DNA of 64,000 nucleotides from Hesseltinella vesiculosa (Eukaryota; Mucoromycota; Mucoromycetes; Mucorales; Cunninghamellaceae): contig MCGT01000014.1 in NCBI GenBank assembly GCA_002104935.1, positions 310,001 to 374,000 on the forward strand. Reading direction: 5' to 3'. Below the pieces are notes generated by a model, which saw only the letters and a list, made by a program, of their open reading frames with translations, had not been told where the DNA came from and did no database searches. The first letter of the stretch is position 1, and each line of letters begins with the position of its first letter. Both the position numbers and the translations under genes were made by a program. Positions 45,738 to 58,808 of the stretch are shown here, one piece after another.

Positions 45738-46446
45738 AGATCATCTGGTGGTTCCCTGGCCAAAATGGCTGGGTTTTAGTTCAAAACGAAAGTGACCAAA
45801 ATTTGACTGGGTAGCCTTCATCCATCGATCTGACTTTTTCATTATTTGAACATTTCCTCAAAATTTCACACCAATCCCATCACTCAAGTGCTGTCGTTTT
45901 TTTTTTTTTTTTTTTTTTTTCCAAAACCAAGAAGGAAAAAGGGGAATTTGGATGGTCTCATTCAATCTCTGCACAATGCCTTCGATTCCTGGCCACGTCC
46001 ATTGGGTAAACAGTGAAAGGCGGTGCCAATGTCAAGTGCGAAGTGATCAAGATAGTAATGACATATCTTCATAAAATGGGGATTTTGGATTTTTGGCTTG
46101 GTTTGGAAGAAGCTGAACCTTTGAATTGTTTGAGGATTGCCCTGTGCGCATCAGCCAGGCATTGTGCGGAGACTGAATGTGCTCATCCAAATCCCTTCAT
46201 TTTTATTTTTTTTTTTTTAAAAAAAAAAGCAATATCTGGGCAGCACTTTTGAGTGATGGTATTGGTGTAAAATTTTGAGGAAATATTCAAATACATGAGT
46301 GATGATGATAATGAAAAAGTCAGATCGATGGGTGAAGGTTGCTCAGCCAAATTTTGATCACTTTCGTTTTGACACCTCCGACTGCCCAGCAAAAAAAACC
46401 GAAAAATCGGCCATTTCCCTCAGGGGTTCGCCAGGCCATCTGATGA
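45738..46446. mobile_element. Fold-back (long inverted-repeat) element
   Basis: The left arm (about 45738-45980) and right arm (about 46159-46446) are diverged reverse complements. Aligned blocks include AAAACGAAAGTGACCAAAAT versus the complement of ATTTTGATCACTTTCGTTTT. Another is ATCCATCGATCTGACTTTTT against AAAAAGTCAGATCGATGGGT. TCTGCACAATGCC pairs with the complement of GGCATTGTGCGGA near the loop. Both arms carry a homopolymer run at the equivalent place. The loop of about 180 bp is non-coding. No transposase is present, so this is a non-autonomous fold-back or MITE-like element. The exact ends and target duplication could not be fixed by eye. A solo arm relic occurs at 31650-31790. Confidence 0.7.
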
Positions 46447-47327
46447 AAACTCAGCAAAAAATGATTAAATATTGCAACTCTCTGAGGCAAACTGGTGAGT
46501 GTTTTTGGCCTAATGAACTAGGCGCTCCCTCTGTTTTCTTTTGTCTAGTGTCCTCACAAGATACAGCGGTGTGACTACGGCCAAGCTTGCGATGATTGTG
46601 AAATTCTTCGCATGTGATTGTTCTTGTTCTTATGGCATAGAAATATGCTACAGGGAAGACCGACAAAGTCAATGTCCCCTTGCACGCCCACAATGAAGGC
46701 ATCCATGTATTCAAGTACCCAATAAGAAGTTTGGTAATGGTAATTCAACAAAAAGATCATACAAAGAAGCAGTTGTAAATAATGACCTTGAATACAGACG
46801 GCATACGACTGCCTCAGTCCAACAATGAACGAAATTCCTTGGCTACATTCGTCGTTGATGGACCACTTCTCTGTCATTGGTTTGTCAAGAGATATCGTCG
46901 GAAATGAATCAAAAAGGTCCATCTTCTGACCATCTCTGTTGCACTTTGACCGCTCACTATTTTTTTTTTCCCCAAACGAAAAGGTCGTTCTCGGGCTTGA
47001 TCAGCACATTAGCACAATACCAAAGCTAACAAACCCTTGCGTGATTATGCGTCATAAAATATAGACTGAAGATAAACACAACAGCCCGTTCTTGCTGTGG
47101 AAAAGCATTGTTTTTTGTTGTGTCACAACTGGATCTGCCAGAATACAGGTGCGGAGCAATGCAAGTGAAACCGGGTCCGCAAGGGCCAGGGCGGAAAAAC
47201 TAAAAATCATGTGAAAACCGATTTTTTTCGTCTTTTCTTTTGAAGCTTGGATTGCTTTTTCTTTCTAACATCCTGTTTCCTTCCCTTCATCGTCCATTCT
47301 TGCGTTCCCATTGCCAGTGTGTTCTCT
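46447..47327. other. Intergenic, upstream of dolichol kinase
   Basis: No gene is recognised. The last 100 bp before 47328 are pyrimidine-rich, as at other starts in this window. Confidence 0.4.
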
Positions 47328-49895
47328 ATGACGACAGATGCCCATTACGATGAAGGCTTTGCCTCGTCGTCTTCTTTAGATGATTCTCAAACCAAGGAAG
47401 TCTTGAGGCGGCGAAGGAGACAGTCCTCACTGGGGACTTCTGTTACCAAGACTTCACCATCCGATCTCCTCGCTTCGTTTCCCGTTGATACCCTCATTGC
47501 TGCCGAGCCTAGTGAGCGATTGATTTGGATCTCCAGCTATTTCTGGGCCACCTATCAATACATTTCCCTCCCTGACAATACACTACCCATTAACACTATC
47601 CTAGGTAACGAATTGGGCGATGGAAGTGCAAGAGAAAGATGCTGACCACCCTTTACCTCCATTGACAGTGTGGACAGGGCTTATCCTATGCGGCTTGATG
47701 GTATGCCATGTATCGTCTCGATCCAACCAAAACAGCAAAACGAGAAGCTTTGAAAAGTCAACCACTGACAGCTCGTCCGACGACCTGCTCCTGTCCCCAA
47801 CACTGAAATCACCACTGCATAGACAAACATTCGATGCACCTGATCCCTCGTTACCAGCTCCAACCAATCGCATCTTTGGTGCAAGCCGTGCTGCGTTTAG
47901 GTAACCCTTCGCCAGCCCAGGAGATCAAACTCAACTTGTTTTCACCTTTAGAATGGACGCCGATGACGGACTGCTGTGTGGTGCACTATTGCTGATCATG
48001 GTAGCCTATGCACAAATGATTCATGTGATGGACACCTACGAAAATCTGCTGTTGGTGACATGGATGCAGGCCAAGCTGGAATTGATCTTGTTGATGAGCT
48101 TGATTTTTTTGATCTTGGTATCTGCCAGCGGCGTGCTGCACCCAGTCAAGCGCATCATCCGTAAACGTGGTCTCTTTGTGTCGAGCATTTTAGTGTCTGG
48201 CATCGTTACTTTCATCATTACCCGTCTTACTTCACTGACGCCCATCCTTGGATCCACGCCGATCTGGCTGACGGTGTTTTCCATCGTTGCCTACCAATGG
48301 TCCATGTATCTTTGTGTGGTGGCTCTGAAGCGATGCTTTACATTAGGTGAAATGTCAGTGATCTCTCAAGGTGCGGCTGTCATGGTGAACATGGCAACGG
48401 AAACGTTGTGGGCAACTGTAAGCGGATAACGGTGCCCTCCTTTTTTGTTAACTAACTCTCTTCCAGTATTCTGAGGCCGTACCAACGTATATCAAGACCA
48501 ATCGAATGGGGCAAGAGACTGTCATGATTCATGCTGTGATCTTGGGAATGGTGATTGTTGGCGTTGCGCTATACCCATTGCTACGCTACTGTCGCAAGCT
48601 TGCTCAACGTCCTTATTGGCGTAGCCAATCCTCCTCCGATACGTTGCAATCCATCCAACGGCGCAAAATCATTTGTGCTGTCTCCGTCTATGCCCTTACA
48701 GCATTGGTCGTCACGCTTATCGTCACACCCGTTTGCACCACACTGCTCCATCAAAACCCGTTTTTATGGTATGGCTGTCCATTTGCACACCAGATCGCAG
48801 CTCACTTTTTTTATGCAGGACCCTGGACTTTGTGTTTTCGTCACCACCTCGATTATTTTTATGCATGTATTGGGCAACAACAATTGGGATCACAGTGGTG
48901 GCGTGGGTGCTTCTTTTGGATTTACCTTCAAATGCCTATCAAAACGGTGTCCCTGAAAACCAATCGCGAGCCAAGAAGCTGACATCCGCGCTGAACAAGA
49001 AGCGCAAACTCTTCCATGGCCTTGCTGTGCTGATGTTTGTACCGGGGTTGCTTTTTGCTGCAAGTCCCTTCCATTTTACTCGATTCGCTACGGTTCTCTG
49101 ACACCCGATTTTTCTCTCTAGGACTCGTTCCTGCGACTGGCTTTTGGTGTAGCACTGGCTACGTTCATCTACTTGGAGTACCTGCGCTATTTTGCAGTGT
49201 GGCCTTATGGCAAGAACATCCACATGTTCTTGACGGAATTCATCGACAATCGCGACCTTGGGCCTGTCATCTTGAGCCACATGTACCTCTTGATTGGCTG
49301 TGCATCGCCTGTGTGGTTGGGAAGGTAGCCCTCTCTGCGGATAGGAAATGCAAAAAAACTCACCCCTCTTTTTTTTTGTGACAGCTCGAATTTGTTTGCC
49401 AGTTTATCGGGCATCCTGTCATTGGGCTTTGGGGATGCAGCTGTAAAACGCCTAGGACCGAGGAAATCCGAGAAGACGAACTCATCTCTGTTTTTTTTCC
49501 CAAGGCGTCTCTGGTTGGTAAACGGTTTGGACGATGGCATTGGCCTGGTAGCAAGAAGACTGTTGAAGGCACCATGAGCTTTATCATTACTGTGTTTCTT
49601 AGCATGCTTGTTATTTTATATACCTCTGCGTTGATTCGAGTTGACAGTGCCATGACCACATTGGCGAATATGGATGTTGGTGACTGGACACGCTACCTGC
49701 TGGTGGTCATTGCCGCTGGTAAAAAAAAAAAAAAGCAACCGTGATTCATTATATCCTTACACGCCTTTCCCTCTCCTATTAGCACTACTTGAAGCATTCT
49801 CATTGCAAAACGATAATATCATCATACCCCTCTTCTTGTATGCTTTGGTTATTTTTTCTCAAGACCATAGCCAGCTATCTCTGTCTTATCAATGA
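47328..49895 (+). CDS. SEC59: Dolichol kinase
   Basis: This ER membrane enzyme uses CTP to phosphorylate dolichol, supplying the lipid carrier for N-glycosylation, O-mannosylation and GPI anchors. There are nine exons: 47328-47604, 47669-47900, 47952-48417, 48467-48768, 48819-49059, 49122-49324, 49385-49442, 49505-49718 and 49783-49895. They give 701 residues, longer than yeast Sec59 because of an extended N-terminal multi-pass region. More than ten hydrophobic segments are visible. The C-terminal catalytic and CTP-binding region is well conserved: KRKLFHGLAVLMFVPGLLF, FGVALATFIYLEYLRYF, then SLGFGDAAASLVGKRFG and KKTVEGTMSF. Intron 5 has a GC donor (GCAAGT); the only GT alternative would be 29 bp. 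All other introns are 49-64 bp GT-AG. Confidence 0.92.
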
Positions 49896-50136
49896 TCTTT
49901 TCTTTGCACGATCCTATTAAAAAAAATGCATCACCAATAATCACATGTGTTCTCGTTTTGGGTTGTTGCACGGGCTGCTCGTAAAAAAAGAAGAATGCAT
50001 GATTTTTTGTGCAGTATGTTCCTTCCACGCTGACAGTGTTACTGGTCGTCATTTATTACTTAAAAGTACATTTGCTAAGTAGATGAAAAATAATACATAA
50101 AAAACAGAGAGGTGATAGAGACGGCTCAAAGCAGTT

Positions 50137-52607
50137 CTAGAGCTTGACTCGCTGAGCATACCGCTCAATGTCCGAGTAAATGCGTTGCGTGACATTACTG
50201 GAGTGGCCAGATACGATCTGTAAAAGATCAGTCTAAAGATCAAGGCGAAAAGAGGTGTCAATCAACCTATTTTTTTTTTTTTTAGTGGAATAGGGTGAAC
50301 TTACAAGAAGATCATGGTTGCCAAGGATGTCCACATGGTCGGAGGTTAAAGGTCCACCTCGAATGCTGACGGACCCTGCTGGGACGTTTTTGTATTCTCT
50401 TGTGACAACGTTGACACCACTGGGATTATACAATTCCGAATGTTTGGTCCATCCGCCAGAAGGAGTGCACATGTAACCACTGGAGAGAACAGGGACAGTG
50501 TTGTCTCTAACAAAAAAAAAAAAAAAAAAAAAGGTTGAGACACCCCGTTGTCGAGTTCCCTAGGGCTTACCCATCCGTTGTTCGAATACCAGTTTCAATC
50601 CCCAGGATATTGTCAGATACGTTAGGGTCAATGGCCTAGAGACAAACAGAATAAATCCCCGGCCCGCTTCTTGCGTGCAGAGCTGCTTACCAATGACATG
50701 AGTTTGCTACCCCCAGTGTTGTTGAACGTTTCTACATACACATCACAAGTGTCATTGCGGGTGCTATTCATGTTTGCCACAGACGTATAGAAATAGCTTC
50801 GTTCCGTTGCGAGTCCAACACCGTAGAGACAATGGATTTTCATACTGGGAGCTAAAAAGATGGCATCAGTCCATGCTGAAACACTTGTTTTTATGAAGAC
50901 ATTACCGTGAGGGAGCCGGGATTCCAAAGGGTTGCTCCAAGTGCGTGGATCGTTCTCGTTCTTTTCGATCTGTTCCTTGGTAGTGGCCAGGCCAAAAGAA
51001 TAGCTCCCATGAAGCAGCCGGTCAAAATCTTGGGAGGCACTGCTGCGCAAGAGCTGCATTGTCATGTCCAGGGTTTGGTTGCGCAAAGGCGAGGAGTCGC
51101 TTCTCTCGTGAGGAGGTTCGACCAGATCATCGTTTTCAAGGGAAGTCGGTGTGACTGGAACAAAGGATACGAGGTTGCCATAGCTTGGCTTGACCACAGT
51201 CGTCGCGTTCCCCTCCTGGGCTTCGGGCTGCTCATCTTCAGGCGCATCGTTCTCGGTTCCCCAAATGGCATCACCGCCTTTCTGCAACAAGGCACAGGCA
51301 CCACCCCACGTGCGAAGCAAGTCGGTCCGTTCTTTGCGGCAAAAGAATTTCTCAAGTACAGCCACGCCAAAGCTGCCAAATGCCATGGTGTCCCTGGTTT
51401 CACCTGGTCACGATAAAGTACAGAAAACAGGATGAGGTTCTGGTTCCTGGCTATGATTTCAGCATACCTGAGAGTAAAAAGGTCATGGCTTTCGGCACGC
51501 CAAGCAATGGGCCGGACAGGTTGACAAATTCCTCGATGTGGTTGTCTACCCAGCCTTCGCCGCCATGGCCACCTTCAGGATGTTCAACCCATTTCATAAA
51601 GTAGAAAAACACAGTCGACCCTGGAATACAAAAAAAAAAAAAAGAGCCCCATTCTGTTAAGGCGAGAAAGAAATGAGAAGGTTTAGCTGATGCTTACCCA
51701 TGGAGTGAGATAGAATGACAGTCTTGCGGCCAGAGGATGTTTTATAGGCTTCAATGGTAGCTTTGAGCTTGGTAAAGTACTGGTCTCTTGTCTCCATATT
51801 GGGGATTGAGAGACGCCAGTCATACGAGGCAAGATGCATGTTGGAAGGATCATAGCCAATGGCTGCAAGGTTTTCAATGACTTTACCCCAGACCCAGTAG
51901 CTGATAAAAAAAAAGGTGAGATGATGCGTCTACACTCGCGAATCCTCCGCCAAATGCCTACACCATACCCAGTAAATAAGTAATCAGCAGCAGTGAGGCC
52001 TTGGGCAGCACGGAGCTTGATGTTCTCAGGATCCAGGCCAGTTTTTGGGTCAAGTTTCATGTGTTCCAGCCAGCCGTTCTTGTCCATGGCCACCATGCGC
52101 AACTGATTCCAGTCACCCCAAAGCCGGCTGCGAAAGTACTTTTTCGACTTTTCGCTCGTTCCCCAGCTTTCAATAGCTGTGGAGATGATCCCGGGTATCA
52201 TGACCACAGGGTAATGGGCCTTGAGGTCCATGGAGTCTCTGCAGAAAGAAAGGAAGACAACAGTTTGCGTTTGAGCACGGACGGCGCCTTTTTTTTTTTT
52301 TTTTGTTTTACTTGTATTCCAACGCTGGCATAAATTGATCATCGGCCATCATGTCACTCGATTGAAAGAATCGGTAGCTTGAAATTTGAGCAAAAAAGTC
52401 GTCGAGGGCTTCAGATGCAGGCAGCGTTTCTAGGTAAGCTTGAAGGTCACCGACGTTTTCTTGCACCACTGCTGTTTGGGACCCTGCCAGCAGAGCAAGC
52501 AATGCTACAAGGCCGCCCAGTAGAAAGTAGTAGAATCTTTTCTGATCCTTTCCTTGGTGGCATTGCTTGTTGGGCTCAGGTTCTTGCGACGTTGTTGGTT
52601 GGTCCAT
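50137..52607 (-). CDS. LRO1: Phospholipid:diacylglycerol acyltransferase
   Basis: PDAT makes triacylglycerol by transferring an acyl chain from phospholipid to diacylglycerol, in the ER. The nine exons on the minus strand are 52607-52312, 52238-51969, 51900-51698, 51620-51468, 51403-50906, 50851-50691, 50635-50571, 50506-50305 and 50232-50137. They give 647 residues. One N-terminal TM helix (FYYFLLGGLVALLALLAGS) is followed by the LCAT-type hydrolase fold: HYPVVMIPGI, ESWGTS, RLWGDW, YDWRLSIPNMETRDQYF and the nucleophile elbow SHSMG (Ser about 254). The catalytic Asp lies in GDNTVP and the His in SDHVDILGNHDL. NSTRNDT and NVT are potential N-glycosylation sites. Eight introns, all GT-AG, range from 63 to 73 bp apart from a few about 50 bp. 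Triacylglycerol synthesis is prominent in oleaginous Mucorales. Confidence 0.95.
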
Positions 52608-52830
52608 TTTCGAAGAACTCTAAATAAATCAAAACGTGAACGAAAGAGGACCAAAACCTTGAACAGAAAAAATAACCCAAAAAAAGTAGAAAGGCCAACA
52701 GCCAATAGGAAAAAATCAAGCCCTGCAAAAAAGCAACGGGCGCATTGTTGGAGCCCTGCCTTTTCCTTTTTTCTTTTCCAAAAATACGACTCTTCGCCGT
52801 CATTATACCACTTTTTACATTGATGAGCAC

Positions 52831-55800
52831 ATGTCGTCTCGCTATCCAAATGAATTAGACCATTGGCGAAGTTCCTCACAGCACCCGCTTCCATCTCGCT
52901 CCACGGAACATTCACCAAACCTTCCTCCCAAGAATATGAAAGCTTCCTTTTCCTTTAGAAATGATGGTTGGGCCTTTGATGCATCCCCCACTCAAGCTCA
53001 TTTTTCATCCTCCACCTTGTCTTCATCGGCTAAAAAAAGGCATAAACGATCCATTTCATTACATTACGGTAAACCCCTCCATATTCCATTTTGTGCCTTT
53101 GACCAGCTTCTTGAACTTTTTTTTTCTTGTTTTCTAGATGGATCGGATTACAATGCTAATGCTCTCACCGATGTTGATCTGTTAGAGGCCGTATCCAATG
53201 AAGATATCGTCAACCTGACCAAACTTGCAAATACCCTACCGCAAAAATCTCGCAGTCGCAAAGAACAAAAAGAATACCGCCATGATCAGATGGTGAGCCG
53301 TAAGTTGATCTGCCCTCATTTTTTTTTCCCCTCAGCTCACCTCTTATTTATTTTCTTTTATTCCTGGTGGCGCAAATAGATGATCAAATAAAAGCTTCCA
53401 TTCGAAAACAAGGCGAAGCGCAGTCGTCTCAAGGATCTTCCATGCATGAGAGCGATACCTTGACCGATCATGGTGACCAATTTCGCAGCCCAACCGCCGA
53501 CACCGATCCGTCAGCCTTCACCGCCTCCAATTACGACCCATCCACCCTCTCGGTCGACACTGAAGATACACTACACCGACTGCAGCGTCAAAAGGTCAGC
53601 GCCATGATCCATGATTACAAGACTGGCCTGCCCGCTGACAGCTACCCATCCAATGACCTCACCTTGAACCCACCGTCTACCCTTGCACAGCCCTCACGTC
53701 GCACCTGGCATATGAATTTTATCAAGCGTGACAAGAAAGGAAGGCTCGTCGACCACCCCTGCACCTCATATGACGAACGCCATGACGTCGTGCAGCCCAC
53801 TCCATCCCTCTCCATCCAGCCTATCACCTCCACTTCCTCTTCTACATCTTCACCCCTGTGGAAGCGCGCCAGTCAGCTCAAGCGTCTCCGCTTTGCCAAA
53901 CATCACCGCTCCACATCGCATGATGTCACAAACCCTCCTCCCCGGTTGTTACCCCACATCGACAACCAGCCATCATCCTCTCGCCTATCTTACGACCAAC
54001 CCGCCCGCAACGCCTCGTCTGCGTCTCCTTCGTTGCTAGATGGTCGCCAAAGCCAGTTCAGCACTACTAGCAGCCACAAGAGCAGAAATCCATTTTCGTC
54101 GCTGCTTGGCCGCCGCCATTCTTTTGATAACATGCGTGACTTGCTCGCCACTGACGACACCCAACCAGCTTCCATGCCCACTTTTGATACCCAGCAGGAC
54201 GACATCCTGTCATCGTACCCAACCACCTCCTCGACCATGCACTTGATATCGTCCACCGACTCCAGCACAAACACCTCTGTGCGCCAGGTACCCATCCTGC
54301 ATTCGCCTCCGCATCCACTCCAGCCAGAGAAAAATCCAACAGATCACTTGTCCACCTCGGTCGAAACCGAGGAACCATCCCTGCCCCATGACCAGCCATC
54401 CCATTCACCCGACCTTACAACTCATAGCCCTTTGGCTGTCACTTCTGCCACACCGCCGAATGTCAACCAGGCTACTCCTGAGGCCGATCAACAACTTCCT
54501 TCCACGCCCACCCCGGCTGGACCAAAGCGTATGCTGTATTTTGACGTCGATGCGCTGCCTGGCCAAAATAGCAGTATGTCTGCCTTTGTGCAACATATCG
54601 TACAAGCTGGCTTTGGAGAATACAAGACCATGCGCATTCTCTTCGACTATGTTGGCCATGCTGGGGAAGGCGATACCATACACACCGATGACGACGACGA
54701 CGCTGAAGATGATACAGAAGACATCCAAGGCGACAATGCTGTGAATGACCGAGAAAAGGACGACCGCCAACTGCAAACCATCAAAGCAACCAGCGTCATC
54801 ACCCCCAATATATATTCACTCATGCCTGGTCCTGACGGCCCATGCAAACGTCGAATTGGTAAGACAATGAACATCTAAAAAGAGCAGCCCATTTCATTTT
54901 TTTTGTTCTGTTTAGCTCAAATATGCGTGGATGACGTCCTTCAAGCCGCCCCTCATGTCAAAGGATTGGATGGCTTTGAAAAGCTGGTATGCTTTCCCAA
55001 GAAAGATGTCAAGCAAGATCAAGCAAGCATTGCTGAGAAATCAATCTCAGATCAAGACCAATTGCAAGGTACACCTGCTTCCTCGAAGCTCGGCAGGCTG
55101 ATTTTTTGTGCGCACAACTCATTTTTTTTTTCAATACACACCACATAGATCAACTGCTGAATCTCCGTGTACAGCTTGCACCTTTACCTCAAGATTTTGA
55201 CACGTATGTATGAACTGGGAAATCCAAAGTAACAAAAAGCTGACACCTCGCCTTTTTATAATATAAATATTTGTGTACAGTCGACAACTCGTTTACAGCT
55301 TGAAAACAATCGATGATCGTCTGCAAGAACTGGAGCCTTTTCTCAACGATACCAAGGTAGGTACCAACCCGGAATTGGAAAGGAAAAAAAAAATAGGGTC
55401 TCACCTCACCTAACTGCCAATAGTCTTTTTTGATCGATAATTTACCACACTATCAATCTTGCCTCGGTGAAGGCGAGTTGCCATCTGGATTACGCCCTGC
55501 CAGCAGGTCCTTCTCTGGCTTGGACGAACGCCGCACAACCACGCGCACATCACGCGCCTATACCATGGTCGAACCCCCCACCCCAGCCCCGCTGGGCATG
55601 GATGACCCCCATTCATACCAGTATTATCACAAAAAATTGAACCTGGCCCTGTCAAGCTTGCAGCAGGGCGGCCAGGCTTGCCGAGAATCCTTGGAAAGTG
55701 CCGAGGATCTGCTTCGGAAAGTGAAAAACCAAGTCTTGGACACGACTCTTCTGTTGGACGACCGCCTGAAAGACGTGTCTGATGACCATTACTCAAAGGT

Positions 55801-56324
55801 ACTAGGTTGGATGCAGTCAATCGACAACACAGCTCACCCTTTTCTTTACTCATGATAACTAGTTGAACGATCTCGAAGTCAACGTGGATTCGATCATGGC
55901 CAATCGATCCAAGAGCCGAGGCATGGATTTGATCTATCTGATCTTGACTGTTTTCCTGACAGGTAAGAAAGAGCGACCAGCCAAGCAGATCTCTGACCCT
56001 TTTTTTTTGTATTCATTGGCAGGGCTCGCATTTTTGCTATGGGCATTGATCTGGGCTGCTAAATTCATACGTGACGCCGTGATGCTTCCTGTCAAAGTGC
56101 TCCGAACTTACAAGGACCATGTTCAGCAACGAAACGATGATGTCCAAAAGAAAAGCAGAATATCTGTAGCCAATGCTGTCGAACGACCCTCTTCCTCGTC
56201 CTCGTCCTCATCAAGCTCGAGACAGTCATCCTTCACTTCCAACCCACCGCCATTGAAGCGGACATCTTCTGGAGCCACCTATAGAAACGGAGCTTTACGA
56301 CGCCCTTCTTCTAGCAGAACATGA
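52831..56324 (+). CDS. Large Ser/Thr/Pro-rich protein with C-terminal membrane segment
   Basis: The exons are 52831-53068, 53138-53299, 53380-54858, 54916-55068, 55149-55203, 55281-55356, 55424-55798, 55863-55962 and 56023-56324, giving 979 residues. The family is not recognised. Residues 1-490 are low-complexity Ser/Thr/Pro with basic clusters. A more ordered part begins near MLYFDVDALPG (about 518) and includes FGEYKTMRILFDYVGHAGEG and an acidic run. A helical segment with QLLNLRVQLAPLPQDFD and LEPFLND follows. A helical bundle leads to one or two membrane helices near 868-897 (LIYLILTVFLTGLAFLLWAL) and a basic Ser-rich tail. This suggests an organelle- or nuclear-envelope-anchored scaffold, but nothing specific can be assigned. 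All eight introns have GT-AG borders. The gene is divergent from LRO1 (223 bp). Confidence 0.8.
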
Positions 56325-56378
56325 ACCTTGCTTCCCTCCTATCTATGATAATGTATTACCGTATCGTGGTAGCCTAAT

Positions 56379-56384
56379 AATAAA
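56379..56384 (+). terminator. Poly(A) signal AATAAA
   Basis: The hexamer lies 55 bases after the stop codon of the 979-residue protein gene and fits its 3' end. Confidence 0.45.
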
Positions 56385-56541
56385 GCAGGGGCATGTTGGG
56401 AAGGCAGTAAACGATCAAACACTGCCCTCGGTCATTCAAAATAAAATAAAAAAAAACGCACTTGGGTTCCGTTGCTTTTTTTTTTGTTCCTCATCCATTC
56501 TACTTATACCACTTTTAAATACAATTCAACACACTTGCTCG

Positions 56542-57376
56542 ATGACCATGAATGACGAAGGTGCCAGCAACAGTAAGTCGAGTCTACCTGATTGACATCT
56601 GATCACATTTGTATTACACAAAGAAAAAGAGGGCTGTTAAATGCTCAGATGATGACTTCGCTTAACATTTTCCTTTTTTTTTTTTTTACTTTGTAGATGA
56701 GCTATTGATGGCTGCTTGCCGCAATGACCAAGAAGATGTCGTCGAAGAGATCTTGGAAGGCGGTAATTTTGACGTGGGCTACACCGATGGTGCTGGTAAC
56801 ACGGCTGCTCATCTTGCGTAGGTTTAGACGTGCTGGGCTAAACGAGCGACATTGACAGCGGTTTTTTAAAAACAATGATGTAGGGCCAAATCTGGTGCAT
56901 TGGGTTGCCTTGAACACTTGGTCAACTTGGACGACATCGATCTCAACATCAAAAACCGAATGGAAGGATACACACCTTTGCATTTTGCAGTAGAATACCA
57001 AAAGGAAGACGTGGAGATGGCCATTGCTATGGTGGACATCTTATTACAAGGCGGCTCAGACCCCAAGTAGGCACTTCATAAAAAAATTATCCATTTTTCT
57101 GATACAATAACTTCTGGCTTTTTTTTTGAACCAGGATCGAAAACCGAAACAAGCTCACCGCAGCCATGATGGTACAACCTCAAAACAAAGAGCTCAAAAC
57201 CCTTCTGTCCAAGGCTGTCAGGGTGGATCAATTTGTAAGCTTTAGGAAATGGGCAAGGAGCCATGACCAAATGCCCTGACCTCGGCACCTTTTTTTTTTC
57301 TCTCTACCGTTAGGATGAAGGCGATTTTGCGGATGACCTCGATTACGACTCTGACGACGACCAGCCTAGCGATTAG
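56542..57376 (+). CDS. Small ankyrin-repeat protein
   Basis: The exons are 56542-56572, 56697-56817, 56884-57066, 57135-57234 and 57314-57376, giving 165 residues. Ankyrin repeats cover about residues 12-135: ELLMAACRNDQEDVVEEILE, then DGAGNTAAHLAAKSGALGCL, then GYTPLHFAVEYQKEDVEMAI, then a degenerate fourth unit. The C-terminus is a short acidic tail (DDLDYDSDDDQPSD). There is no other domain, so it is a soluble protein-binding module with unknown partner. The ATG is followed by only ten codons before a 124-bp first intron. A second in-frame Met at codon 3 is an equally possible start. Confidence 0.9.
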
Positions 57377-58808
57377 AGTTGGAATTTACTAAGCTCATCA
57401 AATAAAATGTGGCATGGGAGCATGCAATACAAGGAAAGTCGAGTGAGCAAAGATGACGTGAGATGATCGAAGTTTTCAAAAATGTGGGGCAAGAGCCTTT
57501 TCAATGTTCGTGGCCATGAACAGTTTTGGACCATTTCTAATGTCACTCGCCGAAGCCTGGGGGGAGGTTAAGGAAACGATGGCTCATGTGCTTTACTCCA
57601 TTTGGGAAGATCGTGCCTGATGTTACTCAGGCATGTTTTTTACCCCTTTTCTCTGCTCCTTCTTTGCACTGTGGTTCAACTTCCTGTCTTGTCTGATGCC
57701 ATCGACCCATGGTGATTTTATGAGCGGCAACACTTTCCAATTTATTTTTTTTAATGTCATAGCTGGGGTCGAACTAGTCTAGATTGACCTGTTCCCGACC
57801 TAATCCTGACCGTCAGAGGCAACATGATTGGCGGACGGGGATATAAATATCAAGACAAATCCTCGGAACACAAGCCAATTTGGTTGGTTAATGTTGTAAA
57901 AAGGATGCCCCACACAAAAGAAACCAGAAGAAAAAAAAACCGTGGTCAAAAGTAACAAACGCTGAGACTGCCTCTCTTCCTACTTCATAGGACATATCTC
58001 GCCTAGTTTATGGATAGAACCCGAAGCTAACAAACTCCTCCTAATAGATAATCAGTGCTGATAAAAGACATCTCGATAGTTGAGTTGTACCGCCAAAAAA
58101 CGGAGAAACTATTTGATTGTGATAAGCCCAAAAAGTTCGGGTCAAATCATATCGCTTGGTTTTCCCCATTTCGGATCTTGAACTCTAAATAAAAAAAGGA
58201 TAGAAATCCCACAGGTCCACCTAGTGAGTTTAGGATTTCCCTTTTTGGACTCAAAGCTCATACTCTGCCGATGGCCAATTTTGCCGAGAATGCCTTGGGC
58301 AGTTAGTAAAAAAAAAAAAAGCCAAAAACGATCAATGCGGAAGACGTTTACCAAGTTGACATATCAGGGTCCAAACAAAAAAAAAATGCCGTACGCGAAG
58401 TTGCATGGAACATTGGATGGTCTTGTTTTGAAACCATCGTTCATTCCATCTTCCAAAGAATTTGATTGCAAGTGTCTTTCTTGAGCGGTCATTTTTTTTT
58501 GTCTCTTTGTTGAACCTCGATGCTATCGTCAGACCAGATATCCTCAGACCAGTTTGCTCCACATGACGTATAAGGGCAAAACGGTGTGGTTTCTTATTTA
58601 AAAAAGCAACCCGTTTCATTTCAATTTCTTCACTCTTTGCTCCTGTTTATTTTTTCTTGACTTTTACTTGTACCTTTTGTCGCTGGCCGTTTGGATCAAG
58701 ACTTTCCCTCTCGCTTTGATTTTTACTTCTTGACGCTCCCTGTTTTAATCCCCGCTCCACTTTTTTCTTTTCTAATATTTTTAAACACTTCCACGCCAAC
58801 TCATTGTC
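57377..58808. other. Intergenic, upstream of the bZIP gene
   Basis: No gene is supported. A poly(A) signal for the ankyrin gene is at 57401-57406. A hairpin-like word GCCTGA/TCAGGC followed by T-runs lies near 57616. The last 200 bp before 58809 are strongly pyrimidine-rich, a probable long 5' UTR or promoter of the bZIP gene. Confidence 0.4.
57401..57406 (+). terminator. Poly(A) signal AATAAA of the ankyrin gene
   Basis: The hexamer lies 25 bases after the stop codon of the ankyrin-repeat gene. Confidence 0.5.

Noticed and set aside
48769..48982. Read-through reading of dolichol kinase past exon 4
   Set aside because: The open frame continues into the intron, but conserved membrane segments resume only after splicing to 48819.
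57610..57640. Hairpin followed by T run resembling a bacterial terminator
   Set aside because: The stem is only six base pairs and the genome is eukaryotic; more likely chance.
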